Positions 1 through 5,535 of a stretch of 9,956 bases of DNA are shown in pieces; within the stretch, counting starts at the first letter, position 1; every line of letters begins with the position of its first letter. The position numbers and the translations under genes are program-made. The notes beneath the pieces are model-generated. The model had not been told where the DNA came from. It worked only from the letters and a program-made list of their open reading frames with translations, and did not search any database. Origin of the DNA: Oscillospiraceae bacterium (GTDB lineage: Bacteria > Bacillota > Clostridia > Oscillospirales > CAG-272); contig SVQS01000059.1 of NCBI GenBank assembly GCA_015065205.1, forward strand, positions 1 to 9,956. Direction: 5' to 3'.

Positions 1-335
1 TTTTGCGCGAGGAGGTTGCACTTCTTGATGTAAACGCGCAAGAGAGAGAACAAAAAAAGGGAGACAAAAATGACCTCGAAATACTTCTTGAAGGAAATTT
101 GCTTAAGCTTGGTGATGCTACGCTAACGCTACGCCCCAAGGAAGAAAGCATCATATCCGCGTTGCTTGCCAATCGTGGAAAGGTCGTCTCCCGCGAGGAG
201 CTTTCCACCCATATAGGCGAATCATCTGCCAATAAAACAGATGTTCACGTCTGCTATTTACGACGCAAGATCGCCACCGTTACCGAAAGAATGATTATCA
301 AAACGGTTCGCGGACAAGGATATAAAGTAGACTGA
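1..335 (+). CDS. OmpR/PhoB-family response regulator, C-terminal part (5' end outside window)
   Basis: This is the 3' end of a two-component response regulator. The reading frame is already open at base 3 and the first residues (LREEVALLD) look like the end of a receiver domain running into a linker, so the start and the phosphoacceptor Asp lie upstream of the window. Visible residues about 25-110 form an OmpR/PhoB-type winged-helix DNA-binding domain: the strand region LRPKEESIISALLANRGKVVSREEL, the recognition-helix segment NKTDVHVCYLRRKI, and the wing hairpin IKTVRGQGYKVD, which closely follows the family pattern (TVRGxGY). It would bind direct repeats in promoter DNA when phosphorylated by a partner kinase. 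The kinase is not downstream, because a strong terminator follows at once, so it may be upstream or elsewhere. The TTG at base 3 is not a convincing start, since it has no usable upstream context. The family call is firm; the regulon cannot be seen. Confidence 0.9.
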   Translation, partial: LREEVALLDVNAQEREQKKGDKNDLEILLEGNLLKLGDATLTLRPKEESIISALLANRGKVVSREELSTHIGESSANKTDVHVCYLRRKIATVTERMIIKTVRGQGYKVD

Positions 336-337
336 CA

Positions 338-377
338 GATACGGGGAATCTCAAACGAGATTTCCCGTATCTTTTTT
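338..377 (+). terminator. Rho-independent terminator after the response regulator
   Basis: A 15-bp stem (338-352 with 357-371, one G-T wobble) closes an AAAC tetraloop and is followed by six T residues. It begins two bases after the TGA stop and separates the response regulator from tadA. Confidence 0.93.
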
Positions 378-388
378 ATTTCATACTC

Positions 389-417
389 TTTACAAATTTC
401 TCTTTTTGTGGTACAAT
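389..417 (+). promoter_or_regulatory. Sigma-A promoter of tadA
   Basis: The -35 box TTTACA (389-394) and -10 box TACAAT (412-417) are separated by 17 bases. Expected transcription start is near 424, leaving a leader of about 25 bases. The 10-mer CTCTTTACAA spanning this -35 box recurs at the asnA promoter (936-945). Confidence 0.8.
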
Positions 418-433
418 AAAAGCAGAAATAGGG

Positions 434-440
434 AAGGAGG
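434..440 (+). promoter_or_regulatory. RBS that fixes the tadA start
   Basis: AAGGAGG lies 8 bases before the ATG at 449. An in-frame GTG at 440 overlaps the last base of this site, so it cannot be the start served by it. The ATG is therefore the better choice. Confidence 0.85.
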
Positions 441-448
441 TGCGTGGT

Positions 449-922
449 ATGGAGACGAACATCAAAAAAGATGAGTGGTTTATGCGAAAGGCTCTTGCAC
501 AGGCTACCTTAGCGGCAGAAACGGGAGAGATTCCCGTAGGTGCAGTTATTGCTAAAAACGGCGAAATTTTGTGCGCTACACACAACTTGTGTGAGAAACT
601 CCACGACGCTACCGCCCATGCCGAACGTTTGGCTATCTCCGAGGCAGGGAGACTTACGGGAAGCTGGCGACTTTCAGATTGCACGCTTTATGTCACGCTC
701 GAGCCGTGCCCTATGTGCACAGGTGCCGCCATCAATGCACGCATCGGTCGCATCGTTTATGCGGCAAAGGACCCACGTGCAGGCGCTTGCGAAAGCCTTG
801 TCAAGCTTCCGGCATATCCCTTGGAATCTGCCCCCATCTGCGAGGGGGGGCTCTTGGAAGAAGAAGCACTTGAGATGCTCCGCACTTTCTTTTTCAAAAA
901 AAGAAAAGAGAAAAAGATGTAA
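449..922 (+). CDS. tadA: tRNA-specific adenosine deaminase TadA
   Basis: TadA is a cytoplasmic zinc enzyme that deaminates adenosine 34 to inosine in the anticodon wobble position of tRNA-Arg(ACG), allowing one tRNA to read several Arg codons; it is usually essential. The 157-residue product has the usual family length. The zinc and catalytic motifs are intact: HAE at residues 57-59 (His57 ligand, Glu59 proton shuttle) and PCPMC at 86-90 (Cys87 and Cys90 ligands). The GEIPVGAVI segment near residue 26 and the ALEMLRTFFFKKR tail are also typical of TadA rather than of cytidine or guanine deaminases. It has its own promoter and a strong RBS. No signal recognition particle RNA gene or dnaX follows, although these often neighbour tadA in Bacilli. 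No clear terminator separates it from the asnA promoter, so some read-through into asnA is possible. Confidence 0.95.
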   Translation: METNIKKDEWFMRKALAQATLAAETGEIPVGAVIAKNGEILCATHNLCEKLHDATAHAERLAISEAGRLTGSWRLSDCTLYVTLEPCPMCTGAAINARIGRIVYAAKDPRAGACESLVKLPAYPLESAPICEGGLLEEEALEMLRTFFFKKRKEKKM

Positions 923-962
923 AGTTTTCACTTTTCTCTTTACAAGCCGACAAAAATCGGCT
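918..962 (+). promoter_or_regulatory. Two abutting inverted repeats around the asnA -35 box (candidate operators)
   Basis: The outer repeat is TGTAAAG (918-924), 13 bases, then CTTTACA (938-944); its right arm contains the -35 hexamer and its left arm overlaps the tadA stop codon. The second repeat, AGCCGA (945-950), six bases, TCGGCT (957-962), begins at the very next base, fills the promoter spacer and touches the first base of the -10 box. Both arms are perfect. The placement suits a repressor operator, but no regulator is identified. The second repeat could also form an RNA hairpin in tadA read-through transcripts, though it lacks a T-tract. Confidence 0.45.
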
Positions 963-967
963 ATAAT
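939..967 (+). promoter_or_regulatory. Sigma-A promoter of the asnA operon
   Basis: TTTACA (939-944) and a perfect TATAAT (962-967) are separated by 17 bases. Expected transcription start is near 974, so the leader is only about 35 bases, too short for a T-box or amino-acid riboswitch. Confidence 0.85.
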
Positions 968-1009
968 ATTGTTAATGTATATTTACTACCACGAAAGGTT
1001 GATTTTGTT

Positions 1010-2014
1010 ATGTCCGAAATGAGAATTCCCGAAGGTTACCGCTCGTTTTTGAGCTTTCGTCAAACCGAGCATGCTATCAAAAAGGTCAAGGACTTTTTCG
1101 AGCGCGATTTGGCGGTACAGCTCAATATTTTGCGTGTGTCCGCTCCCTTGTTTGTTTCTCCCGAGAGCGGTTTGAACGATAATCTAAACGGCATCGAGCG
1201 CACTGTGCGCTTTGACTTGCCCGGCGGACAAGACCTTGAAATCGTGCAGTCCCTTGCAAAATGGAAGAGACACGCGCTTTGTATGTATGATTTTGCTCCC
1301 GGAGAAGGACTCTATACCGATATGAACGCAATCCGCCGTGACGAGACCATCGACAATATTCACTCCATTTACGTGGACCAATGGGACTGGGAAAAGATCA
1401 TTACCAAGGAGCAAAGAAACGAGAATACTCTGCGTGAGGCTGTCGAGGCCATTTACCGCGCACTTCACCATACCGAAAATTATATCGTAAACGAGTATGA
1501 GTTCATCGGCAAGCTGTTGCCCGAGAACATCACCTTTATTACCGCGCAAGAGCTTGAGGACCGTTACCCAGACAAAACACCCAAGGAACGTGAATATTTG
1601 GCGGCAAAGGAATACGGCGCCATCTTTCTTATGCAAATCGGTGGCAAGCTGAAGAGCGGCAAACCGCACGACGGCAGAGCTCCCGACTATGACGATTGGA
1701 CGCTCAACGGTGACATCATCGTCTATTATCCCATTTTGGACATTGCTCTCGAGCTTTCTTCCATGGGTGTGCGTGTAGATGAAGAGACACTTTTGCGCCA
1801 ACTTGAGGAACGCGGATGCCCCGAGAGAGCAGAATTGGCATTCCATAAGGCGCTCCTCAACGGGGAGCTGCCGTACACCATCGGCGGCGGCATCGGACAG
1901 TCGAGACTTTGTATGTTCTTCTTGCGCAAAGCACACATCGGCGAGGTACAATCCTCGTATTGGACGCCTGCGGAAGTAGAGCATTGCAGGGAGAAGGGTG
2001 TTTACCTGCTCTGA
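1010..2014 (+). CDS. asnA: Aspartate-ammonia ligase (AMP-forming asparagine synthetase A)
   Basis: AsnA makes asparagine from aspartate, ammonia and ATP through an aspartyl-AMP intermediate. It is a cytoplasmic homodimer related to the catalytic core of class II aspartyl/asparaginyl-tRNA synthetases. The 334 residues match the family length. Diagnostic stretches are the N-terminal VSAPLFVSPESGLNDNLNG (about residues 44-62), the HSIYVDQWDWEK segment (about 117-128), the DGRAPDYDDW loop (about 221-230), and the C-terminal class II motif 3 GGGIGQSRL (about 292-300), with the Arg that contacts ATP. The start ATG has a GAAAGG site 11 bases upstream. It is the first gene of a probable three-gene operon: 41 bases, with no terminator, separate it from the lipoprotein gene. 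Expression may respond to a factor binding the inverted repeats in its promoter. This ammonia-using enzyme differs from the glutamine-dependent AsnB. Confidence 0.97.
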   Translation: MSEMRIPEGYRSFLSFRQTEHAIKKVKDFFERDLAVQLNILRVSAPLFVSPESGLNDNLNGIERTVRFDLPGGQDLEIVQSLAKWKRHALCMYDFAPGEGLYTDMNAIRRDETIDNIHSIYVDQWDWEKIITKEQRNENTLREAVEAIYRALHHTENYIVNEYEFIGKLLPENITFITAQELEDRYPDKTPKEREYLAAKEYGAIFLMQIGGKLKSGKPHDGRAPDYDDWTLNGDIIVYYPILDIALELSSMGVRVDEETLLRQLEERGCPERAELAFHKALLNGELPYTIGGGIGQSRLCMFFLRKAHIGEVQSSYWTPAEVEHCREKGVYLL

Positions 2015-2055
2015 TTTTTCAAGAAAAGACTTTATACAACGAAAGGAGACCCGCT

Positions 2056-3135
2056 ATGCAATACACCAAACGACTCACAACACTCGTTTTGGCAGTGCTT
2101 TTGGCAGTGTCTCTTTTCTTGTTTCCATCCTGCAAAGAACCCGAACCGCCCGTTATCGAAACCAAGCAGTTGACTTGGCCTGTTTCGGTGCCGCTTCCCA
2201 CTGCCGAGCAGTTTGTAACGTCTGTTCCCGAGGGATGCAGCGTAAAACTTGCCGACAAGTACAATTTCTCGGCTCTCGGGACCTATCCCATCTCCCTCAT
2301 TGTCACCGACGAAAAGGGCAGAGAATTCTCCTATACTGCATATCTCACCCTTGTTGAGGATACCACACCGCCCACCATCAACGGCTTGCAGGATCTTTTG
2401 GTCTATCTTGGCGGTACGGTCTCTTATATGAAGGGTGTCAGCACCGAGGATAATTGTGACGCAGGTGTAACACTTACCGTTAATACAGAGAACGTCAATC
2501 TTAAGGCGCTTGGAATTTATGATGTTATCTATCGCGCCACCGATGCGGCAGGAAATATTACCGAGCTTCGTCGTACACTCACGGTTTGCGAGCAAGAAAT
2601 TACCGAAGAAATGCTCTATGACCTTCTCGATCCCATTCTGTCAAGCATCATTCGCGACAGTATGACAACCCAGCAAAAGCTGCGTGCCATCTACGATTAC
2701 GTTTATGAAAACATTGCAGTCTACGTTCCCACATCGGATAAGAGTAGTTGGGTACGTGCCGCTTACAACGGTCTTGTTGAGCGCAGCGGTGATTGCTTTA
2801 CCTACTTTGCGCTCGCAAAAGCAATGATGGAGCGCGTAGGCATTGAAAATATGGATATTGAACGCTCTCCCTCGGTTGTAGCAATGGTCAACGAGCGTCA
2901 TTATTGGAGCCTTGTCAATATTGGAACGGCAAGCGAACCCAAGTGGTATCATTTAGATACCTGCCATCTCAACGATATTACACGTCCGTGGGGCTTTTTA
3001 ATGACCGATGACCAATTGCTCCTTTATAGCGACCAACGTGAGAATGTCGACGGCATATCAGGTTATTTCTATGCCTATAATACCGCGGCTTATCCGCCCA
3101 CGTCCACCGAGATCATTACACCCGTTTACCCCTGA
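2056..3135 (+). CDS. Probable lipoprotein with Ig-like domains and a transglutaminase-like domain
   Basis: The 359-residue product is exported. It has basic residues (KR), a hydrophobic stretch at about 7-23, then FPSC with Cys26 as the likely lipidated residue; Phe/Pro before Ser-Cys is not a textbook lipobox, so lipidation is probable rather than certain. Residues about 37-100 look like a beta-sandwich repeat. Residues about 101-177 (from DTTPPTI to AGNITELRRTLTV) are a clear bacterial Ig-like domain of the DUF5011/HYR kind. Residues about 205-310 are a transglutaminase-core fold with the papain-like triad visible as Cys247 (SGDCFTYF), His282 (RHYWSLVNI) and Asp301 (YHLDTC). Such domains act as cysteine proteases, peptidases or cross-linking enzymes at the cell wall; the substrate is unknown. 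ATG 2056 has AAAGGAG 7 bases upstream. The gene sits between asnA and an adenylation enzyme, 14 bases from the latter, so it is almost surely co-transcribed with it. Confidence 0.85.
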   Translation: MQYTKRLTTLVLAVLLAVSLFLFPSCKEPEPPVIETKQLTWPVSVPLPTAEQFVTSVPEGCSVKLADKYNFSALGTYPISLIVTDEKGREFSYTAYLTLVEDTTPPTINGLQDLLVYLGGTVSYMKGVSTEDNCDAGVTLTVNTENVNLKALGIYDVIYRATDAAGNITELRRTLTVCEQEITEEMLYDLLDPILSSIIRDSMTTQQKLRAIYDYVYENIAVYVPTSDKSSWVRAAYNGLVERSGDCFTYFALAKAMMERVGIENMDIERSPSVVAMVNERHYWSLVNIGTASEPKWYHLDTCHLNDITRPWGFLMTDDQLLLYSDQRENVDGISGYFYAYNTAAYPPTSTEIITPVYP

Positions 3136-3149
3136 GAGAGGAGGACTGT

Positions 3150-4655
3150 ATGCAAACCAATATTTTGGAATACTTGGAGGCTACCGCCCCCCGTTTACCC
3201 GATAAAATTGCTTATTCCGACGGCACCGAGCATTTAACATTTTCCGAACTATCTCATCATGCACGCGCGCTTGGAAGTGCACTTGCCGATAAAGGCTATT
3301 ACCGTCGTCCCATTGCCGTACTGATGAAAAAACACCCCAACACGGTAGCCGCTTTTTACGGTTGTGTTTATGCGGGATGCTTTTATGTGCCACTGGATAT
3401 CGAAATGCCCGCCTCGCGCATCGAACTCATTTTAGAAAACGCAAAACCTGCGGCAATCATCACCGATCAAAAGGGAAGTGCCATTGCCAAAAACTTGAAC
3501 TTTGACGGCGAAATTCTCTCTGCCGAATTTCTTTTTGAAAATGAAATCAACGATGCCGCTCTTGCGCACATTCGCGCAAAGCAGATTGACACTGACCCTA
3601 TCTATATTGTGTTTACTTCGGGCTCTACGGGAATTCCCAAAGGAGTGGTTGCTTGCCACCGCTCGGTTATAGATTACATCGAAAATCTTTCCGAAGAACT
3701 CAAATTTAGCGAAGAAAGCATCTTCGCCAATCAAACACCTCTGTTTTTCGATGCACCGTTGAAAGAATTGATGCCCGTCATCAAATTCGGAGCGACGGCA
3801 TACCTCGTACCCAAAAAGTATTTTGCATTCCCAATGTCGCTCTGCGATTTTCTCAATAAATACAAAATCAACACCGTGTGCTGGGTCGTCTCGGCACTGA
3901 CGATGATATCGGGGATGGGACTTTTGGAAAAGAACCCGCCAAAGTATCTCACAACGATCGCATTTGGCAGCGAGGTTTTTCCCCCAAGTCAGTATGCAAT
4001 GTGGCGCAAAACATTCCCCGAAGCTAAATTCTTTAACCTCTACGGGCCAACCGAGGCCACGGGAATGTCCTGCGTTTGGCCCGCTACGCGCGAATTAGAA
4101 GAGGGAGAGTCCGTACCCATTGGACATCCGTTCCGCAATACCGACCTGATGCTCATCCGCGAGGACGGCACCGAAGCTGAAGAGGGAGAGATTGGCGAAA
4201 TCTATTTGCGCGGTACTTGCGTAACGATGGGATATTACAATGACCCCACCCGTACCGATGAAGCATTTGTGCAAAACCCGTTGCAGAACGCATATCCCGA
4301 GCGTGTCTATCGCACAGGCGATCTCGCTTATCGCAATGCGAGAGGAGAACTCGTGTTTGTTTGCCGCCGCGATGCGCAAATTAAGCACATGGGGCACCGC
4401 ATCGAGCTTGGCGAAATTGAAGCTGCTGCACAAAAGTGCGAGGGCATCAGCCGTGCTTGCTGCCTTTACGATTCCATCGGCAGTCGCATCAAACTTTTCT
4501 ATGCGGGAGAGACCGAAAAGGAAACCCTCACCGCGTATCTGCGCGAGCATCTGCCCAAATATATGATGCCCGCCGCCCTCTGCCACCTGCCCGTCCTGCC
4601 TCTGACCCCCAACGGCAAAATTGACCGCCGCACGCTGGCAGAGATTATCTTATAA
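3150..4655 (+). CDS. Stand-alone amino-acid adenylation enzyme (NRPS A-domain/DltA-like)
   Basis: This 501-residue member of the ANL adenylate-forming superfamily activates a carboxylate with ATP and normally loads it onto a carrier-protein phosphopantetheine. Core motifs in order: A3 P-loop at about 155-165 (FTSGSTGIPKG, Lys164), A4 at 199-201 (FFD), A5 NLYGPTEAT at 296-304, A7 YRTGDL at 387-392, A8 from Arg406 to GHRIELGEIE at 415-424, and A10 NGKIDR at 488-493 with catalytic Lys490. Asp201 falls where NRPS enzymes hold the substrate amino group, so the substrate is probably an amino acid. Length and layout match DltA, the D-alanine carrier ligase, but the segment equivalent to DltA's FCGEV reads AFGSEV, so the Cys tied to D-Ala selection is absent. 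No condensation, carrier or thioesterase domain, and no dltB, dltC or dltD, is nearby. AGGAGG lies 5 bases before the ATG, 14 bases after the lipoprotein stop. The enzyme class is sure; the substrate is not. Confidence 0.88.
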   Translation: MQTNILEYLEATAPRLPDKIAYSDGTEHLTFSELSHHARALGSALADKGYYRRPIAVLMKKHPNTVAAFYGCVYAGCFYVPLDIEMPASRIELILENAKPAAIITDQKGSAIAKNLNFDGEILSAEFLFENEINDAALAHIRAKQIDTDPIYIVFTSGSTGIPKGVVACHRSVIDYIENLSEELKFSEESIFANQTPLFFDAPLKELMPVIKFGATAYLVPKKYFAFPMSLCDFLNKYKINTVCWVVSALTMISGMGLLEKNPPKYLTTIAFGSEVFPPSQYAMWRKTFPEAKFFNLYGPTEATGMSCVWPATRELEEGESVPIGHPFRNTDLMLIREDGTEAEEGEIGEIYLRGTCVTMGYYNDPTRTDEAFVQNPLQNAYPERVYRTGDLAYRNARGELVFVCRRDAQIKHMGHRIELGEIEAAAQKCEGISRACCLYDSIGSRIKLFYAGETEKETLTAYLREHLPKYMMPAALCHLPVLPLTPNGKIDRRTLAEIIL

Positions 4656-4659
4656 CACC

Positions 4660-4689
4660 AAAAAGGATAGCAAATTGCTATCCTTTTTT
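4660..4689 (+). terminator. Rho-independent terminator of the asnA operon
   Basis: GGATAGC (4665-4671) pairs with GCTATCC (4677-4683), extendable by the flanking A and T runs, and is followed by six T residues. It lies five bases after the adenylation-enzyme stop. The flanking A-tract means it could work in both directions. Confidence 0.9.
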
Positions 4690-4712
4690 GTCGCTAAAAC
4701 CCCTTATTTCTA

Positions 4713-4741
4713 TTGACAATATATAGTAAATATGGTATAAT
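4713..4741 (+). promoter_or_regulatory. Consensus sigma-A promoter of the rsuA-tex unit
   Basis: A perfect TTGACA (4713-4718) and a perfect TATAAT (4736-4741) are separated by 17 bases. Expected start is near 4748, giving a leader of about 50 bases with only a weak TTTTGA/TCAAAA hairpin (4752-4767). Confidence 0.9.
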
Positions 4742-4798
4742 AAATATGTATTTTTGATTTTTCAAAATATGGAAATTTGCAAGCATGGAGGACAGGGA

Positions 4799-5500
4799 AT
4801 GCGACTGGATAAATTGCTTTCGGAATGTGGAATTGCAAGCCGAAAAGAAACTGCAAAAGCCGCTAAGGCAGGGCAGATCACGGTCAACGGAATCCCCGCC
4901 ACCAAAGCAGATATGCAGGTCGATCCCGCCACCGATTCCATCACATTTTGCGGCAGAGTCGTGAAGTGGAGAGAGTTCGTTTATGTGATGCTCAACAAGC
5001 CTGATGGCTACGTTAGCGCAACAGAAGATAGTCACGGAGAGCAGGTCGTCATACAGCTTTTGCCCGAGGAATACCAAAAGATGGGGCTGTTCCCGTGCGG
5101 TCGCCTCGATAAGCATACTCTTGGATTGATGCTCCTGACCAACGACGGGCAGCTCTCGCATCGTCTCCTCTCACCCAAACGCCACGTCGCAAAAACCTAT
5201 TCTTTCCGCGTCAAGTTTCCGCTCTCCGAGGACGATGTTTCCGCCTTGGAATCAGGCGTCGACATTGGCGGCTATCTAACCAAACCCTGCACCGTCATTT
5301 TGACGGACGAGAGGGAAGGGCAAATCACCCTCACCGAGGGCAAATACCATCAAATCAAACTCATGATGGAAGCCGTCCATAATCAAATTACCTATCTCGA
5401 GCGCATCACCTTTGGTCCCTTGTCGCTTGATCCCACGCTTTCGCGTGGCGAATGGCGAGAGCTCTCCGAAGCAGAAATCACAGCGCTCAATCAATCATAA
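4799..5500 (+). CDS. rsuA: RsuA-type 16S rRNA pseudouridine synthase
   Basis: The 233-residue protein matches RsuA in length and order of parts. Residues 1-45 are an S4 RNA-binding domain (MRLDKLLSECGIASRKE). A synthase domain follows, with the MLNKPDGYVSAT segment at about 64-75, the catalytic motif GRLDKHTLGLMLLTNDG at about 101-117 (Asp104 is the nucleophile), HRLLSPKRHVAKTY at 121-134, and GKYHQIKLMMEAV near 181-193. RsuA isomerises uridine 516 (E. coli numbering) of 16S rRNA to pseudouridine during small-subunit assembly; paralogues RluB/E/F act on 23S rRNA or other sites, so exact specificity is inferred. Leu188 stands where most relatives have Arg in the HQ(V/I)(K/R)RM motif. ATG 4799 has GGAGG 7 bases upstream and starts the S4 domain exactly; the longer frame from 4754 adds 15 residues unlike the family. 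It is first in a two-gene unit with tex, 35 bases downstream. Confidence 0.9.
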   Translation: MRLDKLLSECGIASRKETAKAAKAGQITVNGIPATKADMQVDPATDSITFCGRVVKWREFVYVMLNKPDGYVSATEDSHGEQVVIQLLPEEYQKMGLFPCGRLDKHTLGLMLLTNDGQLSHRLLSPKRHVAKTYSFRVKFPLSEDDVSALESGVDIGGYLTKPCTVILTDEREGQITLTEGKYHQIKLMMEAVHNQITYLERITFGPLSLDPTLSRGEWRELSEAEITALNQS

Positions 5501-5535
5501 ATTCTATGTCCCAACAGAAAGGAACTGCTACAACG

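Noticed and set aside
440..448. In-frame GTG upstream start for tadA
   Set aside because: The GTG overlaps the AAGGAGG site that serves the ATG at 449, so it has no RBS of its own.
923..1009. Signal recognition particle RNA gene or T-box leader after tadA
   Set aside because: The spacer is only 87 bases and is occupied by a promoter; the asnA leader of about 35 bases is too short for either.
540..1022. 160-codon + strand frame overlapping tadA in another frame
   Set aside because: It runs through the tadA coding region, the asnA promoter and the asnA start, has no RBS, and resembles no protein family.
1184..1984. 266-codon minus-strand frame inside asnA
   Set aside because: It lies entirely opposite a well-conserved enzyme gene and has no family motifs or RBS; it is a by-product of asnA codon use.
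1909..2055. Upstream extension of the lipoprotein gene into asnA
   Set aside because: It would put 49 residues before the signal peptide and overlap asnA by about 100 bases; ATG 2056 has an RBS and begins a proper signal sequence.
3150..4655. Complete dlt (teichoic acid D-alanylation) operon
   Set aside because: Only a DltA-like gene is present; a terminator follows and no dltB, dltC or dltD is in the window.
5452..5535. Upstream extension of tex overlapping rsuA
   Set aside because: The family N-terminus begins at MNIIEKL (5536), and the ATG at 5506 has no RBS.
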